Shown here in pieces: positions 12,501-20,844 of a stretch of DNA of 64,000 nt (positions are counted from its first letter, which is position 1; every line of letters starts with the position of its first letter). This DNA comes from Zhengitettix transpicula (Eukaryota; Arthropoda; Insecta; Orthoptera; Tetrigidae), in contig CM073593.1 of assembly GCA_037074705.1 (NCBI GenBank), positions 20,425,001-20,489,000 of the forward strand, in the 5' to 3' direction. The notes beneath the pieces are model-generated. The model was not told where the DNA came from and did no database searches. It was given only the letters and a program-made list of their open reading frames with translations. Both the position numbers and the translations under genes were made by a program.

Positions 12501-15500
12501 ATATTGATCTAATTCTATTCTCTACAATAGTAAGGTCACATTAATTTGCTAATCAGGACAGGAGGATGTTCTTCAAAATTTCAGAGGTGTAAGCCACCTT
12601 CTTCAGTAGGAAAACACATCCCACTTGCCCTGTATATAGGGGTCATGTGACCAACCTGAAGCAAAAACTCTTTCCACATTGGTAGTCTGATGTGGAGGAA
12701 ATCTTTAACACCCATTACTCACACTTCAATTTGGTGGCATGAGCTGCTGTTGGCCCCTCTACCTTTGCAAGGCTCACCTCTGCCACAGCTCAAGATGCTT
12801 GTGGCTTTGTAAAGCACACTGCCCACCTTCCAGTTGGCCCATAGATTCCTTACAAGTTCACTGTTGTATCTGTCATCAGTGGAGCCCCGGGCCTTTCTGA
12901 GATTGAACCAAGTGTCCGTGTTTATCTAATTTCTTACTTTTCTGATTCATACAGTCTCCAGGATAATGCTGTCCCAATAATTATTCATGTGGTCAAGTAT
13001 GAATAACACTATTTTTTGGCCTGTCATTAAAGCATGTCAGGCTATTTAATTGTGTAACCAATATAAATTAATACTATATAACTAAAATTTAAACACTCAG
13101 TTTTAATTAAATAAATAAGAATAAAATAATTAACAATTCCGTGCCTTACCTTCACCTTTACGAGGTATAAATAAGTTGTGAAAGTGGCATATCATTTTAC
13201 GTGCATATAAATTTGGATCTTCACAGACTGGTTTTGGTACACTGATCTTAGGAACTGGATGTAATGCAGATAACCATTCACAATAAACATAAACACAATC
13301 TCGGATGGTGTCATGTTCACTTAAGGGTAAACTCATACCAAAACATATAACCTGAAAACAGTATAGAAAGCATTTACTAACAGAATAAGCTTACCTTACC
13401 TTAGAATGAGGAATCGCAACACTTCACAGAAAATTCATACGGGTTACCATACTTATAAACAGATAGACTATAAAGTCCAAATTCATTTGACTGCAAAGTA
13501 TTAAATTAAATCTAAGATGGGGTCACATGATATATTGTGACAATTCCCACACAAAAAACAACTGCACTACTCTCAATTAAAGGTTACAGCAAAGGAAATA
13601 TTGTCAAAGTATATTTAGAGTCCACAGGCACTGCACAAAATGGCAAAATATTTTCAGTCTTTCCTTATATATTGTAGCAAAGCCACTACCCTCCTTCCTT
13701 TTTTCGATTATTTATATTTGGCCGCCAGGTAATTTTTAGGAGAAAATCACCAAAACACCTTTTGCATAATTAATTACTTTATTTGTTGAGCATGAGCAAT
13801 AAATTGTCGTCAGGCTGTGGTTTGTTAAAGTTTTTTATGTTCAGCCCTCAGAGCTCTGCTCCGTTCTTCGCCGAGTCCAGCTTGGAATAAAATGGTGGTA
13901 TATGTAGAGAAACAAAAGATTTGTTTGTTGTCACTGTTCCTAATAGAACTGGCTCTACCCTTATTGATAAAATTATTGAAAACATTTCAGATGGTTGCAC
14001 AATTTATTCTGACAGTTGGAAAGGTTACCAAACAAATGGAATAGAAATAGAAGGATTCCTACATGCTAAAGTTAACCATAAATACAATTTTATTGATCCT
14101 GATACAGGAGTTCATACACAAACAGTTGAAAGAATGTGGGGCAGTGCTAAATGGAGGAACAAAAGACATAGGGGGACAGCAAGACATCATTTGGAATCTT
14201 ATTCATCACAGTTAATATGGCGACAGCATCAAGAGAAAGAAAATTGAGACTGTTTTGAATCTATGTTGAACTCTATATCAACCCATTTTCCTGATCTGAT
14301 TAACTACTTGGTTTAGGTGTATATTGGCAGCACTTAAACCACCAAATCTGTATCTGCGGCGGCGTTAATACGTAAGTACCATATATATATATATATATAT
14401 GAGAGAGAAACTTAGTGGCCTGGGTTTATGGGCTACCAGCTGTGCGGTGGTCAAAACTCCACAGTCTGCAGCCGGCCGGTGCACGGAATGGTATAACACT
14501 GCTTCCTGAAGAAGGAGGCTGAGAGCCTCCAAAAATTTGAAGAAATACCTTCAGTTCCTTATGGTGACACCACACTTCACTTTCAGGTAAGCCACAACCT
14601 ATCTCTCTGTCCTCTCCATACCAATATTGCAATTATTTTTGACAATGTCACATCCTTACTAATATAATTAATATATATATTGTAACATGATTGTTGCGAG
14701 GTACGGTCAAGCGCCGTTGGCGGGGGTGACTGCAGTAGGGGTGTTTATGCAGGTGCCGGAAATGCAATGTTGTTTTAGGCTGGCCCAGGGCAGAAGCGTA
14801 ATGGTCAGTTCCAGGCTGGACTCGACCGAAGATGGACGTGCTCCAAATAATTGATAAACCACGCCCTGAAAGTGACCTACGTCTCATGTTCGATTAAATA
14901 AAATTATGAAAGATTAAAAAAGTGTTTTGGTGATTTTATCCCAAAAATTACCTGGCGCCCAAACATGAATAATCAACGAAAAAACGCAAGGAGGGTAGCG
15001 GAGCGGCTACATTATGGTGAGCCAACGCGGGCCTGAACGGTAATTAGATGGAGCACACGGGAGCAGGGAGAACGAGGTTGCTGAGTACACGCTGGATCAA
15101 AGTTCTGGAGCACACGAGGACGAGATCTGATACGTGAGGAAAAAAGAAAAAAAAACTGGGTTCTTCATCGTCGGAAGAAAAGTGAGTGAAAGTGTTTGTG
15201 AAGTGCTGCAATAAGCGAACAGAAAAAAAAACAGGTTGGTGACAATCTAATTAATTTTTTGGTGTTGTGGGGTCATTTATAGTTCTAATAGCAATGGCAG
15301 AACGAAATAATGAGGCAGAATCGGATATGTGGGATAAATGCTTAAAATTATTAAATGTAAATCTGGAGCTATTAAACGGATGTGTTGGTGTAGTAAGTGG
15401 AATAAGTAGAAAGTTTGATGTAATAAATGAAAGAATGAATGTATTAATTGACGGAAAGGTTGACAAGGTAGAGGAAGATTTAAATGTAAAATGTGATGAC

Positions 15501-17980
15501 CTCAGAGATAAGGTCGATGTTGAGAGTGCGAAGCAGGAAGTTAAAGAAAATATTTTGCAGCATCAAATAGTGATGAAAAATGGAAAATCGGAGGAAGGGA
15601 ATAATAAATTAAATGTAGGAGGTAAAGAGAATTTGGTTCAGAAACAGCTGATTAGCGATAGTGAATTGCATAAACTTGCTAATAGTTTAAAAGAAAAAAC
15701 GGTAGAAAATGGGGAAATTGTGAAACCCATTAATCAGGAAAAAAGTAGTGGATGTAGATCAAAGAACATCTCACAAAATGTAACGAAAGGTAAAATTACA
15801 AGAAATAAATCCAAGTGTGTAAACGTTAAAGAGGAGTATTATAGATTAAGTCCGAAAAAGAAAATTTTTGTGTGTAAAGAAGGTTTGATTTTTATCACTC
15901 CACACAGAAAAAAGATGTGTATGTTTGAGGAATGCATGAATAAATGAAGTAATAATTGGTATGGTGTGGCTGACAGGAGAGTGAAAAATGTAACTCAAAC
16001 ACCTGTCAATTTGGGTTATACAAATAACCGAAAACTAAATGTAGATGATGAGTATTTGATGAATGTATGGAAGGAGATAAAAATAGATAAAGACTGTGAA
16101 ATGTGGACGTTGCAAAGAAAGTGGAAGTATTTGGTGAAATATTTTTGTGTGGGAATTCCCTGGAAGCCAGGAGGAGGCAACAGTTATCATAATTTGGCGA
16201 ACATTCTCAGTGTAAATATTGTATCTGAGGATGATGCTAATTAGGGTTTATTAAAAAAAAAGCAGAGTAAATTTTTGTTGGTTTGGATGGTATTGGTCAA
16301 TCAGCTGATTAATAAAAACATTGTAAATTTGGCATATAAACAGCTGATGAAAAAAGGATTATTGTATAAGGAATAGTTTGGAAAAATTATTGTTAAAAAA
16401 GTATTGATCAAACAGATGATTAATAGAAACTTTGTAATTTTGTATTTTTAAACATGAAAAGAAGGTATTTGTAAAAATTGTGTAATTGTATGAATTGGTT
16501 ATCAGGGCGTGGTCAAGTGGTTGTTTATGTTAGTATTATGTGAAGAAAAAATGAAAATGTGGCTGTATTTTATGGATATCTACGGTCAGCCAATTTTTGT
16601 TCTTTGGAGGGGGGATAATGTAACATGATTGTTGCGAGGTACGGTCGAGCCCCCTTGGCGGGGGTGACTGCAGTGGGGGTGTTTATGCAGGTGCCGGAAA
16701 TGCGATGTTGTTTTAGGCCGGCCCAGGGCAGAAGCGTAATGGTCAGTTCCAGGCTGGACTCGACCGAAGATGGACGTGCTCCAAATAATTGATAAACCAC
16801 GCCCTGAAAGTGACCTACGTCTCATGTTCGATTAAATAAAATTATGAAAGATTAAAAAAGTGTTTTGGTGATTTTATCCCAAAAATTACCTGGCGCCCAA
16901 ACATCAATAATCAACGAAAAAACGCAAGGAGGGTAGCGGAGTGGCTACAATATATATATATAGTGATATTTGTATGGAAAGGAAAGAGAGATAGGTTGTG
17001 GCTAACCTGAAAGTGAAATGTGGTGTAGCCATAGGGAACCAAAGGTTGATCTTCAAATTTTCAGAGGCACTTCACTTTCAGGTAAGCCACACCCTATCTC
17101 TCTTTCCTTTCCATACAAATATCACAATTATTTTTGACAATGTCATATCCTTACGAATATTATATATGTAGTATGCAAAATTGAGTTTTCTTCATTTGCA
17201 ACTTCGTGTTACACAGATTAAATGAAAAAATAATTTTATTTAAGTAAACAGTAAGGCCAATGCAGTTTATTTGGAAAGGATATGACAACCCAGTGCTGAG
17301 TAATTCAGAAGTTCATTTATACCTGCAAAGGCAAAAAAACAGTTACCAATTTTCAACCAGACAAAATAAAAATTAAACAAAATTATTTTGAACCACCAAT
17401 ATAATTGGGAATGCACCAACTAAATATTTTATCCGAGATGGACTGGCAACCAATGATTTTTTTCTGACTTGGTATAGATTGACCCTTTCAGTAAGCTGCA
17501 CCACCAGTTTGTCACATGACCATAGAATCACCCTATATTTAAATTCAAGCGAGTGCAATCAGCTAACACAAAGAATGGAGAATCTGTCTCCTGAGAAAGA
17601 AGGGAAGTCACTCTGAAAATCTGATCTACATACTGTATTAAACATGATGATGATGGTATTATCACTCTCTTTTTCCAATCGATATCAATGACATATTTAA
17701 AAAACTTATTAAAAACCTATACAAGAAGCCACATTTTAAAAGTAAACATAATTATTAAACGAATACAGAATCTTACCTCCATACACCACTGAACATCTCT
17801 ATCATTTGTTAATGGACTTGGTTCTGCAGCTTGAGTAAGTCCCAAGTTGGAAGCAAGTTGCTTAACCACTGCCATTGCAACTTCTTTGCCTGCAGCAACT
17901 GGAAATTTTCCCAAAACACTTTGGCTTTCTTCATTTCCATGTTGAATTATAGAGCTAAGGGACGCCCACTCTGAGTACAT
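1..17980 (-). CDS. RALGAPB: Ral GTPase-activating protein subunit beta, 5' part (five coding exons)
   Basis: Five minus-strand exons (17777-17980, 13150-13351, 10175-10339, 1460-1693, 1-183) join in phase, all with GT/AG borders, into 329 residues that follow vertebrate RALGAPB from its initiator: MYSEW near the start, then [37 protein letters not shown] and [16 protein letters not shown]. In the known family the beta subunit is the non-catalytic partner of RalGAP alpha 1/2, and the complex accelerates GTP hydrolysis on RalA/RalB in the cytosol. Only the N-terminal, non-catalytic part lies here. The human protein is about 1,490 residues, so the Rap/RalGAP-like C-terminus lies beyond the left edge. 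The start at 17980 matches the family start. Introns 1 and 3 are swollen by transposons but no exon is interrupted. A 5' untranslated exon probably lies upstream (above 17980) but was not located. Confidence 0.92.
184..1459. other. RALGAPB intron 4
   Basis: AT-rich intron. It holds a short C-tract near 715-722 and the two foldback-arm copies listed at 836-1073. Nothing else recognised. Confidence 0.6.
836..1073 (+). repeat. Two tandem partial copies of foldback family 3 arm
   Basis: The run ACTGTTGATTTCA, then CTCTCTCTCTTTCCTATCCAAA, TTATTTAATTTGAC and TTTCCTTAAG occurs at about 850-945 and again at about 965-1055. The same arm recurs at 51690-51905, 52600-52712 and 53893-53985, partly in reverse orientation, so this is a dispersed repeat. 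The first copy carries TTTCAGGTAATTC, the donor-like site seen in related arms. Confidence 0.6.
1460..1693 (-). CDS. RALGAPB: RALGAPB coding exon 4
   Basis: Acceptor TTTTGCAG at 1694, donor GTAAGA at 1459. 234 nt encoding [19 protein letters not shown] through [15 protein letters not shown], matching vertebrate [16 protein letters not shown] and TYGPSFP. Confidence 0.93.
1925..2175 (+). repeat. Degenerate tandem array of GAGTATTTTT units
   Basis: About seven imperfect units of roughly 28-36 nt, each with (G)GAGTATTTTT followed by GACTC, TTACTC or GATTCTC. Several units are self-complementary, for example GAGTATTTTTTACTC at 1934-1948. It lies directly 5' of the RTE-like LINE remnant. Confidence 0.5.
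2165..2832 (+). pseudogene. Decayed RTE-like LINE reverse transcriptase
   Basis: Broken reading frames resemble the endonuclease/reverse transcriptase LINEs common in insects: [25 protein letters not shown], then [35 protein letters not shown] and [13 protein letters not shown]. The middle of the RT, including the catalytic Asp pair, is missing between the second and third blocks, so internal deletions have occurred. It ends abruptly in a Jockey fragment near 2833. Assignment to the RTE type is from memory of family motifs; clade is uncertain. Confidence 0.65.
2833..3437 (+). pseudogene. Jockey LINE endonuclease fragment
   Basis: Encodes, in two frames, [44 protein letters not shown] and [13 protein letters not shown], matching the endonuclease of the large element at 3438-8018 but on the opposite strand. 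Truncated at both ends; the right end abuts the poly(T) that marks the 3' end of the large element. Confidence 0.8.
3793..6504 (-). pseudogene. Jockey ORF2: endonuclease plus reverse transcriptase, one stop
   Basis: 904 codons in one frame, with a single in-frame TGA at 6085-6087 where sister copies have a glycine codon (the first G of GGDFN). AP-endonuclease motifs in order: [14 protein letters not shown] (catalytic Glu), [14 protein letters not shown] and SSDHLPYV (Asp-His). Reverse transcriptase motifs: [40 protein letters not shown], then the catalytic FADD, and [15 protein letters not shown]. ENs and RTs of this type nick the target and prime cDNA synthesis there. No RNase H domain was recognised. 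Ends HSGIT then stop. Confidence 0.88.
6505..7719 (-). pseudogene. Jockey ORF1: nucleic-acid-binding protein with CCHC knuckles, one stop
   Basis: 405 codons from ATG at 7719 (MDMDLEG), with one in-frame TAA at 7321-7323. After the stop comes a PRE_C2HC-like region ([23 protein letters not shown]), then three zinc-knuckle-like repeats: [27 protein letters not shown] and [15 protein letters not shown]. This layout is typical of Jockey-clade ORF1 proteins, which coat the element RNA. A reading frame continues 100 codons upstream of the chosen ATG without a stop, but MDMD is preferred because it opens the lysine-poor N-terminus seen in such proteins; this is a judgement. Confidence 0.82.
8019..9441 (+). 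mobile_element. 5'-truncated, internally deleted Jockey LINE copy
   Basis: Starts inside ORF2 (FINWQHYTS), continues through RT blocks ([14 protein letters not shown]) in an open stretch at 8249-8974, then jumps near 8970 directly to the C-terminal end ([14 protein letters not shown]). This removes the FADD motif and about 300 codons. The 3' UTR follows and ends in an ATA-rich tail at 9438-9460. It meets the minus-strand element 5' end to 5' end at 8018/8019. Confidence 0.82.
9441..9519. repeat. (ATA)n/(TA)n microsatellite
   Basis: About 8 ATA triplets followed by about 28 TA dinucleotides. It links the LINE tail to the next foldback element. Confidence 0.9.
9520..9652. repeat. Foldback family 1, short palindromic copy
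   Basis: Left arm AATATTGGTATGGAAAGGAC...AGAGAGATAGG, right arm CCTATC-like CTCTCTGTCCTTTC...ACCAATATT, ending in TTTGACAAAGTCACATCCTTA, the family 1 terminus. Only a small core remains (GCTTACCTGAAA, GTGTCGCC). Confidence 0.75.
9761..9880 (+). repeat. Family 2 repeat, single copy
   Basis: Contains TTTTGTCAACTGACTAGTG with a CAACTG/CAGTTG hairpin, then CTGAAGAA, a GGGA/TCCC hairpin, GAAAC and GTGTGGTATTTATATTATCAC. The same order occurs at 11140-11395, 19508-19626, 37041-37083, 43941-44078, 52372-52515 and 60050-60305. Confidence 0.75.
10175..10339 (-). CDS. RALGAPB: RALGAPB coding exon 3
   Basis: Acceptor TTATTTAG, donor GTATGT. 165 nt, encoding [15 protein letters not shown] to LLAPPTVK, the most conserved stretch of this region. 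The split glycine codon joins exon 2 exactly. Confidence 0.93.
10690..10744. repeat. Perfect 26-bp hairpin with 3-nt loop
   Basis: Arms 10690-10715 and 10719-10744 are exact reverse complements (TTTATAACATGCAGTTTGCA...), loop TGG. Flanks do not extend the palindrome. The loop is too small for a typical miRNA precursor; more likely the centre of a foldback element or the result of template switching. Confidence 0.85.
10809..10836 (+). other. CTGAAGAG-hairpin-GAAAC motif
   Basis: CTGAAGAG, then GTCCC/GGGAT hairpin (loop AATCA), then GAAAC. It resembles the same element in families 1 and 2 and a hammerhead ribozyme core with one extra nucleotide before the stem. No clear cleavage site or outer stems were found. 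Confidence 0.45.
11140..11395. repeat. Family 2 foldback (palindromic) element
   Basis: Left arm is the reverse complement of the family 2 unit (GCCAAATACAGACAAAA, AGCAAGAGCCTA), and right arm is the sense unit (TTTTGTCAACTGACTTGAG, GAACAAGG, GTGTGGTATTTATATTATGAC). Flanked by AT-rich DNA. Confidence 0.7.
12541..12925 (-). repeat. GC-richer dispersed repeat with TATA-like box and CTGAAGAA hairpin
   Basis: On the minus strand: GGTCACATGACC, CCTATATA about 2 nt later, then CTGAAGAAGGTGG with an AGGTG/CACCT hairpin and GAAATTTTGAAGAAC. A related order (GTCACATGACC, CCCTATATTTA, CTGAGAAAGAAGG, CTCTGAAAATC) occurs on the plus strand at 17510-17620. Bases 12700-12900 are clearly richer in GC than the intron around them and encode nothing I recognise. 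Confidence 0.5.
13150..13351 (-). CDS. RALGAPB: RALGAPB coding exon 2
   Basis: Acceptor TTTTCAG, then [10 protein letters not shown] through NLFIPRKGE, donor GTAAGG. 202 nt, entering in phase 0 and leaving in phase 1. Encodes the segment matching vertebrate DVYTDW...NLFVPR. Confidence 0.92.
13673..13886 (-). mobile_element. Diverged LTR fragment
   Basis: On the minus strand this matches the 3' two-thirds of the 331-bp LTR at 14681-15011: CCAAGCTGGACTCGGC, AACAAACCACAGCCTG, GTGTTTTGGTGATTTT, AAAATTACCTGGCG, AGGAGGGTAGTGGC and a TACA end. Substitutions are frequent, so it is an older relative. The 5' third is missing; a Merlin fragment adjoins. Confidence 0.72.
13887..14250 (+). pseudogene. 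Merlin-type (ISXO2/IS1016-like) transposase fragment
   Basis: Reads [20 protein letters not shown], then IYSDSWKGY (catalytic Asp region), [40 protein letters not shown] and a stop at 14245. This is the C-terminal half of the DDE domain of ISXO2-like transposases, which in animals belong to the Merlin superfamily. The N-terminal half and terminal inverted repeats are missing. The reading frame of 110 codons is open, but the protein cannot be functional. Confidence 0.8.
14403..14672 (+). repeat. Foldback family 1, right arm only
   Basis: Order: AGAGAAACTTAGTGGCC, CAAAACTCCACAGTCTGCAG, CTGAAGAAGGAGGCT/AGCCTCC hairpin, TTCACTTTCAGGTAAGCC, CTATCTCTCTGTCC, ACCAATATTGCAATTATTT, GACAATGTCACATCCTTAC. 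The LTR retrotransposon begins 9 nt after it, in the TA-rich flank. Confidence 0.75.
14681..15011 (+). repeat. 5' LTR
   Basis: Begins TGTAACATGATTGTTGCGAG, ends AGCGGCTACA. Contains ATTAAATAAAATTATG, which may serve as poly(A) signal. Differs from the 3' LTR at roughly a dozen positions by eye. Confidence 0.9.
15294..16244 (+). pseudogene. Unidentified ORF of the non-autonomous LTR element, one in-frame TGA
   Basis: One frame from ATG at 15294 ([16 protein letters not shown]) to TAG at 16242-16244, interrupted only by TGA at 15945-15947; 317 codons in all. The first 217 codons are lysine- and glutamate-rich with a probable coiled coil ([20 protein letters not shown]) and end in basic [10 protein letters not shown] and [15 protein letters not shown]. 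After the TGA the frame stays open for 98 codons with tryptophan-rich [14 protein letters not shown] and GIPWKPGGG. No Gag zinc knuckle or known domain is recognised. It could be a degenerate Gag, an accessory protein, or a two-part product made by readthrough. The frame also runs upstream to 15267 from a non-ATG codon. Confidence 0.6.
16606..16615 (+). promoter_or_regulatory. Polypurine tract of the LTR element
   Basis: GGAGGGGGGA, ending 3 nt before the 3' LTR. In LTR retrotransposons this primes plus-strand DNA synthesis. Confidence 0.75.
16619..16949 (+). repeat. 3' LTR
   Basis: Same length as the 5' LTR; begins TGTAACATGATTGTTGCGAG, ends AGTGGCTACA, followed by ATATATATAT. Confidence 0.9.
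16960..17165. repeat. Foldback family 1, compact palindrome
   Basis: Left arm GTATGGAAAGGAAAGAGAGA, GCTAACCTGAAAGTG; right arm CACTTTCAGGTAAGCC, TCTCTCTTTCCTTTCCATAC, GACAATGTCATATCCTTAC. Core shortened by deletion. Confidence 0.75.
17480..17620 (+). repeat. TATA-like cassette, relative of 12541-12925
   Basis: GTCACATGACC, CCCTATATTTA, CTCCTGAGAAAGAAGG and CACTCTGAAAATC in the same order and spacing class as the minus-strand repeat at 12541-12680. Confidence 0.4.
17777..17980 (-). CDS. RALGAPB: RALGAPB coding exon 1
   Basis: 68 codons from ATG at 17980 ([13 protein letters not shown]) to WCME, followed by donor GTAAGA; ends in phase 0. Just upstream, TTTCAAG at about 17995 or TTAAATAG at about 18022 could be the acceptor of a preceding 5' UTR intron, so the exon may start a little above the ATG. 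Confidence 0.92.
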
Positions 17981-20844
17981 TCCACTATTGAGCGAGTCCT
18001 TGAAACATGTAAAGAAAATCTATTTAAAAAATAAGAAATAAGTTAAAGAAAATTGTTTGTTACAAATCCAATTTAACATTTTCTGAAATTATACCAATTA
18101 CACCAGATCATCTTTTATCAATAACTAAAGACTTTTAAGAATGATTCTAATGTTCTCATCTACTGAAAGCCTTTGTCAACTTGTTTCAAAGGTCTACATA
18201 TATTACCCGTAATTAAATCATATTTATCTATTATTAGCCAATTAAAATAAATGTGAACAGAATATATAAATAATATTCTGGCTAACAATGGTGGTCATGC
18301 TATCTGTTGTTGATTCCTTCTGCACGTGAAAGACTTAACTGATTAATATAACATATGACCACAACTTTGAGTTGTCAGCCATAATACAATCAAACTCAAC
18401 TTAAGCTATAATAATTACTATAGGTAATTCAAAATTGATTAAATATGAGAAAATAATTCATAGAGCACATAATGACTTGTGCTTCACAGCTAATAAATAA
18501 TGCAAATGAATATCATACATTTATTTAAGTATGTTGTTTGTTTTGGGTTGACTCATGTTTGAACATTTGGCCAATTTAAATAAAATTGCTTCAATTATGG
18601 ATAATATCCATAAATACAGGAAAACAGGAATTACCACAGTAACTTCGTTCTTCCTTCTTATCAATTATATTTGCTTCCCTGTCACTTCCCTCAACTCTAT
18701 TGTATTATTTTCTAAATTTTAGTCCTATATATATAATTCAATAGAATACACACATATTTCATATTCTATTAATAGGTAATTTTGTAACTTAATTCTTGTT
18801 CCAGAGCTGAATGTAAAAATGTTGTTTAGATCAATTTTTCATAAAATAACAATAAGTATATAAAAATAATCAAAAATTCAAGAGAAATTTACAATTACAT
18901 GTCAATATTTATCCAAAAAAAAATTAACTAATCGTAAATAATTACCTTAACGATATAGTTCACTCTATTAAACACACCTAAATTCATATGAACTTCTACT
19001 TTGCATTATATTTCATTACATTAGATAATCAGAAATTTAGTTTTTGAACATAAAAATGTAAGCTTGAATCAATTAAATAACATATTTATTTATTTCACAT
19101 ATAAATTTATGTAATTTATAACGATAACATAACAATTATAATCATTAATATATTTTTATAGTAATATACATCTTAACTTTCATAGGTTATAAGTATTTGA
19201 CATATAAATCAGAGTTACTGGCGAAGACATAACTCAAATGTTTTGGAAGATAATCCACTTATTTAAATATTACTTTCTGGAAATATCGACTCATGTTATT
19301 AGGCATATTCATGGCCAATGGTGCGGTAAAACGTTCTTTAACAACATTTTTAAGGCCAACATTCTGCTCTGCAGCAAGATTTGAGTTACAAAATTATTTA
19401 AAAATTGAATATGTAATATGTCTGTATTCTATTGACCTATAAATTTGTGACTAAAATTTAGGAAATAAGAAGTTGTAGCGAAACAACAGCATAATTTAAT
19501 TCATGAAACTTTTGAGTTTTGTCAACTGTATTGTGCAGTTGTGTCGCTATAGGCTCTTGTTTTTTCTTAGTACCTGAAGAAAGGAATAAGGTCTACAGAA
19601 ACCTTGTGTGGGATTTATATAATTTCTTTTAATATTGATAACATCGGCCAAACATGGTCAAAATTTAATTAAAAACGGAACCAGCTCAACGTTTAGCCTT
19701 TTATTCGTAGTAACATCAGGTGCAACACGTTTTTTATGGATGCATTAACATGTTCTCAGAATTAAAAAAAAAGTGTTGCATACGATAAGTTCAACGGATG
19801 AGAAGAAACTGTGCTGCTTCTTATTTTAATTTTATGAGTATTAAGCCAATTTTTTCAATATTAGCTTCTTAACATTTACATTTTATTCAATAAATAAATA
19901 ATTTTCTCTTCAGAAAGTTTACCCTTAGTAAAGGTTTGAGGAAGGAAATGTAAAAGACTCAATAAATATGCCATTGAAATAGTGTCCACTACGTTCATGT
20001 TCTCTCTCCCCGCAAAAATGACTCGTATAAATCGGTTCTTTAAACGGAAAGCATATCAGCCATATCGAGGTAACTGTTTCAAAACAAACGACGGGACTAT
20101 TGCAGACCCATAATTTTGTCAGTGGCATAAAGTAATAATAATAACATAACAGAATTAGTAAATTACCGTTCACTAATTCTAATAAAACAAAAGTATTTTT
20201 ATTAAATTATCATAAAAACACAATGATAAGTCAGTCGCGATAATAATAAATCAGTCACATCAATTAAAATGTATATGAAACTAATTTATCAAGTACAATT
20301 TTCTTAATTTTTCAATATTTTTATATTGAACAGTTTTAAACCTTTAGATAATTTGTTGTAACCGACTTAAAATTTTTGGCCCTAGAGTTTTGGCTCATTC
20401 TGTATCTCAAACTTGACAATACAAAATTATCCGTATTACATGTTATGTATGGTTTTTTTTATAAGTATAGGGGCCATTTGAAAAGTATTGTGGCAGTAAA
20501 CCAAGTTTTATTTTGTGAATGAATACAATATTTTTCATTTTCAATACTTTTCATTTCACAGAATTTGTCCACTGGAGCAATTGCAGGGTCTTTAGCGTAA
20601 CATTAACACTTGTACAATAACTACAACCCAAAATTATAAACGTTCTTCCGTTTTCTTACCAATCTTATTAATTCAAGGGCCATCCCCACATTTACTTAAT
20701 TGTTAAGAGCCTCAATAATCGACTCCCGGAAATAAGCAGAAATCGTTTATTATTTCGCTGACATTTTTTATTGTTCGAAGCGTTTAAACTACATTTCTTT
20801 TCTTCAGTTTTTATCCTTTCTTGTACTTTTATTTCATCTCCTTC
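17981..20844. other. Intergenic region upstream of RALGAPB
   Basis: AT-rich DNA that should contain the RALGAPB 5' UTR exon and promoter, but no core promoter can be fixed by eye. Contains one family 2 repeat (19508-19626). Short open stretches at 19250-19380 and 19925-20173 on the minus strand show no recognised domain. Confidence 0.5.
19508..19626 (+). repeat. Family 2 repeat, single copy
   Basis: TTTTGAGTTTTGTCAACTGT, CAGTTGTGTC, AGGCTCTTG, CCTGAAGAAAGGAATAAGG, CAGAAACCTTGTGTGG. The stem pairing of the central hairpin is partly lost here. Confidence 0.7.

Larger units (their letters stand above)
10340..13149. other. RALGAPB intron 2
   Basis: AT-rich. Holds a perfect hairpin (10690-10744), an isolated CTGAAGAG/GAAAC motif (10809-10836), a family 2 palindrome (11140-11395) and a GC-richer repeat (12541-12925). 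From 11396 to 12540 and from 12926 to 13149 nothing was recognised. Confidence 0.6.
14681..16949 (+). mobile_element. Complete non-autonomous LTR retrotransposon (2,269 bp)
   Basis: Two LTRs of 331 bp (14681-15011, 16619-16949), each TG...CA, nearly identical, flanked by ATAT (a possible 4-bp target duplication, ambiguous in TA-rich DNA). A candidate primer-binding site starting TGG lies 3 nt after the first LTR, and a polypurine tract (16606-16615) precedes the second. The 1.6-kb interior has no protease, reverse transcriptase, RNase H or integrase; it holds one ORF with an in-frame TGA. The element must have been mobilised by proteins of an autonomous relative, perhaps a Ty3/Gypsy-type element given the 4-bp duplication. 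Confidence 0.88.

Noticed and set aside
19250..19400. Possible minus-strand small exon after a CTGCAG acceptor
   Set aside because: Short open piece with no family match and no partner exon in phase.
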